Part shown: positions 32,029 to 43,436 of the stretch, in pieces | Position numbering within the stretch: position 1 is the first letter of the stretch | Layout of the letters: each line of letters starts with the position of its first letter | Origin: Amia ocellicauda | Taxonomy: Eukaryota; Chordata; Actinopteri; Amiiformes; Amiidae | Length of the DNA stretch: 64,000 nt | Direction of reading: 5' to 3' | Assembly: GCF_036373705.1 (NCBI RefSeq) | Contig: NC_089864.1 | Location: 3,625,001-3,689,000, forward strand | Translations under genes and position numbers: made by a program | Notes under the pieces: model-generated | What the model was told of the DNA's origin: nothing | The model's database searches: none | Seen by the model: the letters and a program-made list of their open reading frames with translations, nothing else

Positions 32029-32309
32029 TCAGACGGCCCCAACATGAGGGTTCGGTAGTACTGTAGATATTGAATGAACCTGTCCCTGTGGCAGCTGCCC
32101 TGTCTGTGCCTGGCTCTCTCCTCGTCGTGTGCTCTTTATCTCAGTAACAATCACTGCACAGATCATGGCAGCCAGGCCGCAGGCTTTTAGTGATGTGTAG
32201 ATCGTGTGGAAGATGGACTGCGGACATCTGCTGCAGACTGGAAGGAAATTGTCCCCATTATCTGTAGAAGCCTCCGTGGTGATACTGTGCCCAGAGCTAT
32301 CTGTATTTC
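32029..32309 (-). CDS. TM and tail exon of complete short-tailed receptor
   Basis: Last exon on the - strand: acceptor TCTGTAG, phase 1, TGA at 32029-32031. It encodes a stalk end (NTDSSGHSITTEASTDNG), a Cys pair region (CSRCPQ), a membrane segment starting SLKACGLAAMICAVIV, then TEIKSTRRGESQ and a tail of about 30 residues without tyrosine motifs. The short basic tail contrasts with the ITIM-rich tail of the + strand gene. The membrane segment has a Lys at its outer edge but no clear buried charge, so the coupling mechanism is open. Confidence 0.65.
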
Positions 32310-32707
32310 CTACAGACAGAAGTGAAGGCTTTTGTCATGCACACTAGAGGTGGTTTCATTTCATTTTACACTTCTGATTCTGCACAGCATGGAGTTCTAC
32401 AGGTTAGGTCATAATTTTCCATACAGATTATTTCCCTCTCTGTTTGACATTTGATGAAGACGTGGAGACACCCTAACGATTGTACACATCCTCCTTTTGA
32501 TCTCTATGTATACAAACCTAGAGAGAGAAAAGCAATGGTTGAATTGAATGAAGAAAGACAGACACAGACTTGACTTGACAAATGTGTCATATGTAGCTGT
32601 TCTGCACAGAGAAGAGGGAGAGGGTTTGCATAACAGAGGGGACCCCAGAGAGAGCAGTCACTATGCAATAAGTCAATGTGGCTCTAGAAAAGTGCTGTTT
32701 TTTGTAC

Positions 32708-32770
32708 CTGCAGGCGTCATCTCTGTTAGAGTCTTGACTGTATGGCTTTCATTAGTGCGTTTCTGTTTCC
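32708..32770 (-). CDS. Stalk exon of complete short-tailed receptor
   Basis: 63-bp phase 1-1 exon on the - strand with acceptor TGCGCAG and donor GTACAA. It encodes KQKRTNESHTVKTLTEMTPA with one N-glycosylation sequon (NES). Homologs at 27010 and 27406. Confidence 0.65.
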
Positions 32771-32988
32771 CTGCGCAACAGAAACACAGACAGACAGGCT
32801 ATGATTGACAGTCCTGCCACAGACACAAGGGAAGGCATTTTGATATCAGATCAGTACAATGGTCAGCAGCAGGAGTAGCCATGAGTAAGCAATATTGCTC
32901 TCTTATTTCACTATCAAACTTTCTTTTACACTTTGTGGTATTCTGCCCTGCCCTTCACAACATAAAACAATGTATGGAATCATGCAAC

Positions 32989-33026
<38 letters not shown>

Positions 33027-33507
33027 TTATTTCCGTTTCATAGATTTTTAGCATTACACATTTTACTGGTTTCCCTTGCATCATTCCTACAACTGCTGAT
33101 TCATTCGGTTTCAGCTCTGTTTTGTGTCCATCATCACGGCCAGTCCCACAGTTTAATCCTCTTACTTAACGACTTTGGAGTGGTTTTGAGCAACTCGATA
33201 AAAGCAGAAACAGTTAATTAGGTACAGGAATTATACATGTATCAGTCAATTTGTTGTAGCTGCAAAGAAAGCATTAAAAAAAAAAATCAGTGTTTTGGGT
33301 TTAATTTCAGTTGGATCTTTCTCTTTTTATTTTAGAGCGAGACAAGAGTTCTGGATCATTGCTGTGAAACAGAATACAGAGTGACTCAGTTAACGAATAG
33401 TAAGTGTTATGTTGTAGGAGGTTCGAGATCATAAATCAACACTGAACAGTTATGCCAAGAAAGAAAACGGGATATGTTGCTAAATTAAATCGTATTATAG
33501 GACTCAC

Positions 33508-33804
33508 ATTTTACCACCTGTAAATGGGCAGCATGTTCACTGTTACACAGGTACTGCCCAGAGTCTGCGGGCTGCACATCTCTGATCACCAGGGTGGGTT
33601 CAATAGGAAGGAGACTGAACCTGTGTTCTTGACCAAGTTTCTTTATAGTTACAGTTCCTCTCTCATCTCTGGTCAGGATTGTCTCAGAGTTGGTGCCACC
33701 CTTACTGAATGTCCACTGGACTCTCTCACTGGATGTAGGAGGCAGTGAGGTATTACAGGGCAGCTGTACTGTTCGTCCGTTTGACACAGTGTAGTGTGCT
33801 GGAC
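33508..33804 (-). CDS. Second V-type Ig domain exon of complete receptor
   Basis: 297-bp phase 1-1 exon on the - strand with acceptor CCTCCACAG and donor GTGAGT. The domain has B-strand Cys in VQLPCNTS, Trp in RVQWTFSKGG, and the F-strand motif in QPADSGQYLCNSEHAAHL. An NTS sequon follows the first Cys. It is the parent type of the domain at 27929-28222 and of the truncated one at 25282. Family placement beyond Ig V-set is not possible from sequence alone. Confidence 0.8.
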
Positions 33805-34261
33805 CTGTGGAGGAGAGAAGTGTAATGGTAAACATTGATGGTCCAAAATGCAGAGATGCACAGGAATCAGAAAGATGTACGTTTGACCCCGACTTGACGA
33901 CTACATTACTTTTCTTTGTATGAACAAGGCCCTGACCTTTTGACTTTAATTACAGACAGCTGGCCAGAGGTGCTGGCTGGCCTCCATCACATAGCATATT
34001 GTAGCTGAAAGTATTGACACCCTCAAAACCCAGTCATATGTCATTTAAATGAACTCCCTTGAAATTACAGGAATTTTCAGTTTTTCACTTTGGCCAATTA
34101 AGTGTTCAACAAACCATGAAAGGATTTAATTGATAAATAAGTATAGTTTAATGCACAATAATGATTAAACTACAAGTATTTGGTGAGTGCCATTGTTTTC
34201 ACAATACTTTACACTTCAGCTCTGAGTTGCGAGAGGCCCGGATCACAGACCATGCTCTTAC

Positions 34262-34525
34262 CGGTCAGTAACGCCACCTCTGCCACTAGATGGGCATCAC
34301 AGAAGTACTGGCCAGAGTCCTTCTGGTCAACTTTGTAAATGGAAAGAGAGCCGTCAGAATACTGATGGTATTTATTTGGTGGTTTATACGCCTTTGTCAT
34401 GTTTATGCGGTGTGCACTGCTGTTCCCAGCCCCCCTGTGTGTCCACTGCACTTTGCTGCCCTCTGCTGGAGGAGGGGAGCTGCAGTCCAGGAGGAGGTAG
34501 TGCCCCCAAGGCACCGAGATTCTCT
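34262..34525 (-). CDS. First V-type Ig domain exon of complete receptor
   Basis: 264-bp phase 1-1 exon on the - strand with acceptor TTTCCCCCAG and donor GTAAGA. It encodes ERISVPWGHYLLLDCSS (B-strand Cys), KVQWTHRG (core Trp), then SLSIYKVDQKDSGQYFC (F-strand D.G.Y.C). Two sequons (NSS, NMT) are visible. It differs clearly from the second domain, giving a two-domain receptor: signal, D1, D2, stalk, TM. The spacing is 951 bp to the signal exon and about 460 bp to D2. Confidence 0.8.
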
Positions 34526-35475
34526 CTGGGGGGAAACGGAAGCACAGGATCACAGACTGAGAGCGAAGATGCTACATGTAGTGATGATCGTTATCACTGC
34601 ATCTTTGATTGAGAATCACCAAACTCCTTCCTTAAGTCTGTGAACACAATTTGATTAACTGCATCAATGAGTATATGCTACACTCTCCAAAAATTGGATA
34701 AGGATGGCACTCTCATTCACTCTCTATCTCTCAGATCAGCATTACTTTGAGTCTATATTAAAATCTGAACTAAGTGCCAGTGTCCTGTGCACCGTTGATA
34801 TGATTTCTTACCAACTTCCTCTCAGTACAGCTTGTACTGTTGTAATTTCCTTTGTATCCAGGATGAGCTTGCACCTTTTAATAGACCTTAGCAACTTCTC
34901 TATTTACGGTGAGAACTACTATGCTTTTGAAAGACTGACTGTATTCAATGCATTTGAGTTTGTTCTTTACTGAAAGCTTTACTTTATTTAGAAAATGTTT
35001 TCAGTCATTCAGTCCTTCCTTACCCTCAGCCAAGATTTTTCAGAGTTTGACATAAACATAGTTCTAGTCATTCCAGTTATCATCAGCATATCTGTAGAGC
35101 AGTAGAGCTCTTGGCCAGTCTCACATTAATACTCCCATCAGCATCTGTAACATTGTGCTGAAACTCTATCATAAATAACATCAACATTAAGTTTCAATAA
35201 GTTTCTGAAATCTAGAAAATTGAACTCAATAATTTGAGTCAAATACAATGACTAATTAGCATTGTTCAATGGCTTAATTTCACCCTTCTCATTTGTTATA
35301 TCAGCCCTTGTCAATTAACATTTCTCTTCACCCTTGTTAAAATATTTGTATGCCCTTTCTTTTATTAAGTTGCATTTATATCATCCATAGATTTAAACCT
35401 TTTTTTCCCATATTTAAAAATATTGAATTTATCGGTTACCAATCTTCTCTGACTACTGGGATCCCTGTCCCTTAC

Positions 35476-35548
35476 CTGACTGGCCGTGTGCCCCCAGGGT
35501 GGTGAGAGAGAGCAGGAGCGACAAGGCAGCTTGACTGAGACCCTCCAT
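35476..35548 (-). CDS. Signal-peptide exon of complete short-tailed receptor
   Basis: 73-bp first coding exon: ATG at 35548 reading down, donor GTAAGG, phase 1. It encodes MEGLSQAALSLLLSLTTLGA then HGQS. The n-region is short and the core is Leu-rich. Joined in order, the five exons (35548-35476, 34525-34262, 33804-33508, 32770-32708, 32309-32029) give one open frame of about 325 codons. The two relics (26045 and 52497) derive from this exon type. Confidence 0.75.
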
Positions 35549-35660
35549 GTCTGCGATCTGTTTGTGTGGACTGAGTCTCCAACTTCCTCATTATAAAAAA
35601 CCTGTGTGCCCTGAGCTAGATTATACAAAAAAGGAAATAAAGAATCAGTGATGTACATAA

Positions 35661-35833
35661 CAGGACTCAAGACTGGAAGGTGGTGGGTTCAAATCCCAGG
35701 TGGGGCAGTGCTGTTGTACCCTTGAGCAAGCTGCTTCACTTAGATTGCTCCTGTAAAAATGCCCAGCTGTATAAATGGGTACAAATGTAAGTCGCCCTGG
35801 ATAAGAGCGTCAGCTAAATAATAATAAATATTT
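35661..35833 (+). mobile_element. tRNA-derived SINE with L2-type tail
   Basis: Head with B-box GGGTTCAAATCCC, body GTTGTACCCTTGAGCAAGC, tail GTAAGTCGCCCTGGATAAGA and then a TAA-rich end. It lies just upstream of the - strand receptor's 5' end. Confidence 0.8.
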
Positions 35834-36052
35834 TTATCAACAACTATTCGAATAGTTCCCCCTCCAATACCTGGCTACTACAGCACCCCAGAAGGTCCAC
35901 GGTAGGGAAAAAAAAAAAAAAAAAAATGATAAAAGGAAATAATTTTTAATTCCTCTCGCAAGCACTATTACAGAGTTCTTCCTGTTGTTTTTAAACACCC
36001 TGTGGGGAATGCCAACTTTATGCTCCATTGCTATTGAGGAATTAATTGAATT

Positions 36053-36219
36053 TCATTTTAACTCGGACTGAAATACAAATAATAATAATATAGGTCTCCT
36101 CTCCGTCCTGAACTTGGTCACGATCACCGCAGAGCTCATGGCAGCCAGGCCCCAGGCGATGACGGAGGAGTAGACGGTGTGGACGGTGGACACCAGGTCA
36201 CAGCTCATGATGCCACTCA
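36053..36219 (-). CDS. Terminal TM exon of another receptor copy
   Basis: - strand acceptor CCCTTTGCAG, phase 1, TGA at 36053. It encodes SGIMSCDLVSTVHTVYSSV, membrane core IAWGLAAMSSAVIV, then TKFRTERRP and a short tail with no tyrosine. It is homologous to the TM exons at 32029 and 24248. Its upstream exons are not visible: a LINE fills 36230-37770. So this is the orphan 3' end of a further copy, or a pseudogene. Confidence 0.55.
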
Positions 36220-36229
36220 CTGCAAAGGG

Positions 36230-36425
36230 AGATTGTCTCCCGTTTTCTGTCTTGAATGCCTTGCAGCCCAATTTCCAGGTGTCCCCGGGTGCGTGTGTCC
36301 CTGCTGATCTGGAAAAGCTCCTCTGGTTTGATGTAGTTGATGCCTTTCATGATTTTGAAGACTTGGATCAAGTCCCCACGTAGACTAAAACCACCTTTAA
36401 TAACAGGCAATTGCCCTAGCAAATC

Positions 36426-36459
<34 letters not shown>

Positions 36460-37770
36460 CAGGAAGTGTTTAAAAGGCAAAAATAAACTACTAAAACCAA
36501 TCCTAAAAAAAAAAAAATCCCCAATAAAACTATTCTAAAAGTAAAGCCTGTCTTGGCCCCCCAAAGTCCCGGAATTAAGGTGCGAATCTGCTGCAAGGAG
36601 ACTTCTTCACCAATGTCCACTCAAGTTCTTTGCAGGTGGATCCCTAGGAGGCTTGGCAGTACGGTACCCCCTCCTACTGTGTCAGCCCCTGGGCCAGGCT
36701 CTGCAGTGCCACCAATCCTAGGCATGGAGAGAGAAACAAGGAAAGGACATTCAGAGGGCCGGGTAAGTGCAACCACACATACTACAGTGGTTATTTTCCC
36801 CATTCATATCCCTCCGCTATCCTTTTCCCCAGCGTGTCTCTCCACAGGTGCACTGCCTTCCATCTCAGGCCCAGCTGACCACCGGGGGACCACACCATCT
36901 CTACCAGCCCTGTCAGGTAAGTAGGAAAAATAGGAAATCAGTCCGGTATCTCTTCTCAAAATTAACTTTCCTTTTCTCCTCAGGATACCACACACACGTT
37001 ACGAGGCAGCCAGGAGCCAGGAAGGGTGCACAGCAATCAGCCAAAACTCATTCAAAACCAAGGAGAGTTTTTCCATAAGACATCAGAGTACTTATCCTGC
37101 CATGAACAATTCCCCTGTTCCCATCTGCAGCTTCCTCTGTTCCTCAAGGCTGTCTTCTAGGCTTATTACCCATTGTCGCACACCCTCCTGCCTGGCTCCC
37201 CACAGTGCTGTCCTCCTTCCTTCTCAGTCCCAGGTTTCCTCTCTTCCTGCTCTCTGCACTCGTTTTAAAGCAGGTGCTCTTCAGTAGGAGTCAGGAGATG
37301 AATGAAAACAGTTGTGCTAATTAAAGGAGTGGGGGACACCGCCCAATCAGACGGATGTGTCCTTGATTGGTATCTGCAGTTGGTGAGAATGTTACCTTTA
37401 AGGGAAAAAAAGCAAAGCAAATCAAGTGAAAATTAACAAGCAATATAACAAATACAAAAGTAAAAACAAGTGAAAATAAAACCCCACAAACTCTGTAATA
37501 AAATAAACATAATAAATAACACCAATTAATAGGCAACACCAATCACCCCTCCCAGCACCTCTTGTAACATGGAGCCCAGAGCTGTACACAGTATCCAGAT
37601 GAGCTCTAACTAGCGCGTTGTACAGTCTTAACATTACTTCCCTTATTTTAAATTCTACACTTTTGACAATATACCCTAGCATTGTGTTTGCCTTTTTTAT
37701 TGCTTCCCCACATTGTTTGGATGGAGAAAGTGATGAGTCCACATAGACTCTTAGGTATTTCTCATGCATT
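36230..37770 (-). mobile_element. CR1-type LINE fragments, inverted relative to the 14.7-kb copy
   Basis: The - strand reads RVYVDSSLSPSKQCGEAIKK near 37700 and LRGDLIQVFKIMKG near 36360, with FQISRDTRTRGHLEIGLQG near 36300. These match the same LINE as 15780-16280. The two parts are split by about 1.1 kb of unrelated sequence (36421-37545). Confidence 0.75.
36421..37545. other. Unidentified insert within the LINE
   Basis: Begins with a long A-run (36428-36458), then GC-richer sequence with short open frames. No exon, TIR or LTR was recognised. Confidence 0.35.
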
Positions 37771-37775
37771 ACATA

Positions 37776-39341
37776 CAGTGAGGGAAAAAAGTATTTGCAG
37801 TGTCCCCTGCTGATTTTGTACGTTTGCCCACTGACAAAGAAATAATCAGTCTATAATTTTAATGGTAGGTGTATTTTAACAGTGAGAGACAGAATAACAA
37901 CAAAAAAATCCAGAAAAACACATTTCAAAAAAGTTATACATTGATTTGCATGTTAATGAGGGAAATAAGTATTTGATCCCCTATCAATATGATACCCTAT
38001 ACAGGTAACGAGCTGAGATTAGGAGCACTCTCTTAAAGGGAGTGTTCCTAATCTCAGCTCGTTACCTGTATAAAAGACACCTGTCCACAGAAGCAATCAA
38101 TAAATCAGATTCCAAACTCTCCACCATGGCCAAGACCAAAGAGCTGTCCAAGGATGTCAGGGACAAGATTGTAGACCTACACAAGGCTGGAATGGGCTAC
38201 AAGACCATCACCAAGCAGCTTGGTGAGAAGGTGACAACAGTTGGTGCGATTATTGGCAAATGGAAGAAACGCAAAATAACTGTCAGTCTCCCGCGGTCTG
38301 GGGCTCCATGCAAGATCTCACCTCGTGGAGTTTCAATGATCATGAAAACGGTGAGGAATCAGCCCAGAACTACACGGGAGGATCTTGTTAATGATCTCAA
38401 GGCAGCTGGGACCATAGTCGCCAGAAAACAATTGGTAACGCACTATGCCGTGAAGGACTGAAATCCTGCAGCGCCCACAAGGTCCCCCTGCTCAAGAAAG
38501 CACATGTACAGGCCCGTCTGAAGTTTGCCAATGAACATCTGAATGATTCAGAGGAGAACTGGGTGAAAGTGTTGTGGTCAGATGAGACCAAAATCGAGCT
38601 CTTTGGCATCAACTCAACTTGACGTGTTTGGAGGAGGAGGAACTACCCCAAGAACACCATCCCCACCGTCCAACATGGAGGTGGAAACATTATGCCTTGG
38701 GGGTGTTTTTCTGCTAAGGGGACAGGACAACTGCACCGCATCAAGGGACGATGGACGGGGCCATGTACCGTCAAATCTTGGGTGAGAACCTCCTTCCCTC
38801 AGCCAGGGCATTGAAAATGGGTCATGGATGGGTATTCCAGCATGACAATGACCCAAAACACACAGCCAAGGCAACAAAGGAGTGGCTCAAGAAAAAGCAC
38901 ATTAAGGTCCTGGAGTGGCCTAGCCAGTCTCCAGACCTTAATCCCACAGAAAATCTGTGGAGGGAGCTGAAGGTTCGAGTTGCCAAACGTCAGCTTCGAA
39001 ACCTTAATGACTTGGAGAGGATCTGCAAAGAGGAGTGGGACAAAATCCCTCCTGAGATGTGTGCAAACCTGGTGGCCAACTACAAGAAACGTCTGACCTC
39101 TGTGATTGCCAACAAGGGTTTTGCCACCAAGTACTAAGTCGAAGGGGTCAAATACTTATTTCCCTCATTAACATGCAAATCAATTTATAACTTTTTTTGA
39201 AATGCATTTTTCTGGATTTATTTGTTATTCTGTCTCTCACTGATAAAATACACCTACCATTAAAATTATAGACTGATCATTTATTGTCAGTGGGCAAACG
39301 TACAAAATCAGCAGGGGATCAAATACTTTTTTCCCTCACTG
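37776..39341 (+). mobile_element. Tc1-like element, ~1.57 kb
   Basis: Ends CAGTGAGGGAAAAAAGTATT and AATACTTTTTTCCCTCACTG with TA on both sides. TIRs of about 200 bp (CTGATTTTGTACGTTTGCCC on the left mirrored on the right). A strong hairpin precedes the transposase (37995-38065: GTAACGAGCTGAGATTAGGA and its reverse complement). Confidence 0.9.
38126..39137 (+). pseudogene. Tc1-like transposase, frameshifted
   Basis: ATG at 38126 opens [20 protein letters not shown] with the HTH domain. The frame is lost near 38455 (TGA after HYAVKD) and again near 38615-38750. The first catalytic Asp is in VLWSDETKIELFG, the second in [14 protein letters not shown], the third residue (E) in [11 protein letters not shown]. 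It ends at FATKY and TAA, 39137. The last 129 codons (38751-39137) are open. At least two shifts are needed to read it through, so it is inactive. Confidence 0.85.
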
Positions 39342-41550
39342 TACTGCAGCGACACTTCTTTGCAACAGCAGCACCAAACTCCAGCATGAGCCCTATGAAA
39401 GTTTAACACAGAGTCTCAGAGGGATGTTAATAAACTAGTTTAAAGTGGCAATTTTATTTTTATATAAATTTTATGACCTACAATTTTGCCTATAATGAAA
39501 AAGTCAAGTCATAGCAACTCTAATGTGTAAAAATACCCTTCATTTCAGTTTTCTGTGGGATTTGAATGGGATTTTATTAATAAAGACAGAGATAATTAGG
39601 GATGGTTGTTCAGTGTTCTTTTCATTTTGTCCATCAAATTCACTTCCCAATATCCCACATGCTTTTATTCCTGTGCTGTCTGGGTGTCTTTTGTCAAAAG
39701 CAGAGACCAAAATGTTAAATGAAGAGGCTGCTCTGCAGAGCTTGGTAACAGGGGCAGGATTTAGCACAGAGGATGTGGGGCAAACAGCTATGCATGTTTG
39801 TTTAGTTAACAATATGAGAAACGTGATACTTGTTACTTCGTAACTTTGTACTTTGTAACAGGTGTATATCACGTGCTTACAATTGGTTTCTCTTTCCCCA
39901 TCATGTGCAAAAAAAAGAGCACCTGGCAACCCTGTAAAATCCCAGCTCTGGCTAACTCAGTGACATCAAAAGCCTTCCTATTTATCATTCCCCTCCAGCA
40001 CTCCCCTTGTCTGCCCTCACCACATCCTTGAGAGAATGCCATCATGCCATCTCTGACCGAGTTCCCTGATTTGCTTCCTGTTTAACATCAACCTGATTAA
40101 CTAGAAAAGCACAGAAACGCCCACACTGGCTTCAGTGCTGACTGCTCATGGGAGGACTTGAGCAATTTGAAAGTGATATCTACTCTATTCTATAAGGAGC
40201 AAACCCTTAGTTTTCACCTAAGAATTTGACAATTGAACTGTTGTTCACATTTTAAAACCTCCATCAACCTAAATGGGTTAAAGCCATCACAGATATTTTG
40301 TATGATGTGTGCCAAGGGTCTAACTGATTGCGCAAAAGCATTGTGACACGTTTAAATGCTATTTGTAGTTCCTCAAAATCACTCAAAAATTAAACCTTTC
40401 AATTTGGACTTCTCTCACCCAACACAAAGTGTGTCTTTTTAACTGTGGTGCTCCTTTAAAACAAACAAATAAAACATCTTAAATTAAATTCTGGATTAAT
40501 TTTTGAAAGCCAGTTTACCTTTAGGAAAGTTCCTACACACCTGGTGTGAAACTCCCCCAATTGGTACAGTCCATACATGACTGCATGTGTGTCCCCGGGG
40601 TGTTTGTGTGGACTCAGTGCTGTAAACCTCCTATTTATCGTATTGCTACAGAGCATCTGGATGTGTAGATATTGATTTTCCAGCAATGGTGTATTTCCCA
40701 GTGATGTCATGAATGACCCAAAGGAATGAACCAGAAGGGAACAGAGCTCAGGTCCAGGGTCCCTCTTAAGGCCATTTCACACTCGAATAGCAGCCAAATG
40801 CAGCCAGTGTTTGCCTGCTTTTTTCCTATTGCACCCCCACTCAAACACTGACTTTGAATGCCAGTGTTCTGACAAACTGAGCTTCCCTATCAGGATGAAA
40901 TGTCTGGTAGTCTGAAAAATATGAGCTCCCCCGACTGGAAACTTATGAAGCTCATCCTGTCAGACAGAATGGACCTATCAGAATGGGCTACCAGCTGTTT
41001 TTCAACACTATTACTGTATTAGAACCCTTAAAAATATATGTAGCTCATCCTGTCATATATGTGTAAATAGCAAATTGGTCACTATGAAATAACACTGGCA
41101 AAATCATTTTAACTGTATATAGTTATTAGCAGCAGATTTAGAGACATGTTCACTGCGCAAGCATACTTTCGTTAGGTAGCCCATTCTGACAAGTAGCTCA
41201 GTAGGCAAAATGCTGGGAGGTACCCTATCACACACAAAACAGATAATGGGATCAATGTGCAGTAGAAGACTGTGGACTCAAGAGAGGAGATGGATGGATA
41301 TTCTGGACGTATTTGTAAAAATGCAATACTTTCTCAATTTTGCCAGCTTCCTTCCATTGTGTTTACGGGGCTATTGTTTCTAAGCAGGGGTGTCGATTCG
41401 GTTCGTACTGAGGAGTAAGACTCTTGAAAACATATTCAGGAGGGAGAAGTCAACAATGTCACTCTATTCTGATTGGCTATGCCATTTAGCTAACGTACTG
41501 CGTCACAACAACGCAAGGATGTGATGTGTTATATGCTGGCATTCCTAATC
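39342..41550. other. No gene recognised
   Basis: Low-GC sequence. Nothing convincing was found on either strand beyond short stop-limited frames. Confidence 0.4.
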
Positions 41551-41552
41551 AT

Positions 41553-41750
41553 GCTTCTGTCAATCACAGCTAGTGGGCGGGATCCAGCGCTCTTATTGGC
41601 TAATCCAATACACTGTGTAGTGGGGTTCCTGTGGGGTTTAATTTGTTTTTGTGGACAATAACATAATTAAATAAGTGACACATATCTATAGGAGTAAAAA
41701 TAACCAATAAACTCATTGGATCCCGCCCACTAGCTGTGATTGACAGAAGG
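41553..41750. repeat. Fold-back inverted repeat with 32-bp arms
   Basis: CTTCTGTCAATCACAGCTAG… at 41553-41584 is mirrored at 41719-41750, the arms including GTGGGCGGGATCC. The loop is about 130 bp and includes CTTATTGGCTAATCCAATAC. It looks like a small fold-back or MITE-type element. Confidence 0.75.
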
Positions 41751-41966
41751 GGTATTGTCACATAGAAAAAGAAATACAGAACCACGCTTCAAAATATAAA
41801 AGCACACTGAGAAATGTAAATAGCAAAGCAGCAAGCGGGAAATAAATAAATGTATAAATAAATACAGAAATAAATAAATAAATGTCAATTTATTTATTTA
41901 TTTTTACATTTATTTATTTATTTGTTAATTTTGGCATGGATTATTCTCCATAGAATTATTGTTTGT

Positions 41967-41967
<1 letters not shown>

Positions 41968-42046
<79 letters not shown>
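41968..42046 (+). repeat. (CA)n(TA)n microsatellite
   Basis: Long TA dinucleotide run after a short CA run. Confidence 0.95.
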
Positions 42047-42049
<3 letters not shown>

Positions 42050-42365
42050 GTACATCCCAGTAACAATGAGCTGGACACAGACCAGGGACAGGACTCTGTT
42101 TGCACTTGCTAGCTCATCTGTACAAGTCTGTAGTGCTGGGAGACAACAGTGTCCTCTGCTGGATCTCTGCAGGAAAAGCCTGATTTGCCCCAGATAACCT
42201 GCTTCAGTGTAGGGACACTATCAGAGCCCTGTACCTCTGCGCCAGGGACTGACTCTCCTACAACGAATGCCTCAGAGCAATTCTGCATTTTTGTTGTTGT
42301 TGCTGATATTGATTCTACTAATAAAATACATATTCAAAAAAGACAAAAAAGTCAACTGATTTCAT

Positions 42366-42812
42366 TGTGTCTCCAGGTATATATATACAGTACAGTACAG
42401 TCTGTGTGTCTCCAGGTGTATATATACAGTACAGTCAGTGTGTCCAGGTGTATATATACATTACAATACAGTTAGTGTGTGTGTCCAGGTGTATATATAC
42501 AGTACAGTACAGTCAGTGTCCAGGTGTATATATACAGTACAGTACAGTCAGTGTGTGTCCAGAGGTATTTATACAGTACAATACAGTCAGTGTGTCTCCA
42601 GGTGTATATATACAGTACAGTCTGTGTGTCCAGGTGTATATATACAGTACAGTCAGTGTGTGTCTCAGGTGTATATATACAGTACAGTCAGTGTGTGTCC
42701 AGATGTATTTATACAGTACAATACAGTCAGTGTGTCCAGGTGTATATATACAGTACAGTACAGTCAGTGTGTATCCAGGTGTATATATACAGTACAGTCA
42801 GTGTGTGTCTCC
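42366..42812 (+). repeat. ~35-bp minisatellite, orientation +
   Basis: Unit CAGGTGTATATATACAGTAC followed by AGTCAGTGTGTGTC(TC), about 12 copies with variable numbers of the AGTAC step. It is the reverse complement of the large array at 62041-63928. It is open in all frames on this strand, which is a by-product of the repeat. Confidence 0.95.
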
Positions 42813-42889
42813 CCTGTATTTTATTCCATTGCTACTGAGAAACAGCTGATTGAAGTTATGCAAATAAATCACAGCTGATTGAGTGATTC

Positions 42890-43424
42890 CCATCTAGGAA
42901 ACACACTCAGGTTGCTGGTGATGGTGTAATGGTGTGGGGGATGTTTTCTTGGCACACTTTAGGCCCCTTAGTGCCAATTGGGCATCGTTTAAATGCCACG
43001 GCCTACCTGAGCATTGTTTCTGACCATGTCCATCCCTCTATAACCACCATGTACCCATCCTCTGATGGCTACTTCCAGCAGGATAATGCACCATGTCACA
43101 AAGGTCGAATCATTTCAAATTGGTTTCTTGAACATGACAATGAGTTCACTGTACTAAACTGGCCCCCACAGTCACCAGATCTCAACCCAATAGAGCATCT
43201 TTGGGATGTGGTGGAACGGGAGCTTCGTGCCCTGGATGTGCATCCCACAAATCTCCATCAACTGCAAGATGCTATCCTATCAATATGGGCCAACATTTCT
43301 AAAGAATGCTTTCAGCACCTTGTTGAATCAATGCCACGTAGAATTAAGGCAGTTCTGAAGGCAAAAGGGGGTCAAACACAGTATGGAAACACAGTGGTGT
43401 TCCTAATAATCCTTTAGGGGAGTG
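42890..43424 (+). mobile_element. Tc1-like element copy 1, 5'-truncated
   Basis: Right half only, ending CTAATAATCCTTTAGGGGAG with TA-rich sequence beyond. The coding part (42929-43417) runs from MVWGMFSWHTLG through QQDNAPCHKG and [12 protein letters not shown], so it has the last two catalytic residues. The DNA-binding half is missing. It lies tail to tail with copy 2. Confidence 0.85.
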
Positions 43425-43436
43425 TATATATATATA

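Noticed and set aside
36553..36924. 123-codon + frame in the LINE insert
   Set aside because: Pro/Ser-rich low-complexity frame with no domain, splice support or homologous copy in the window.
42367..42878. Open frames on + of 120-160 codons with the same repeated peptide
   Set aside because: Same minisatellite in the other orientation; repeat artefact.
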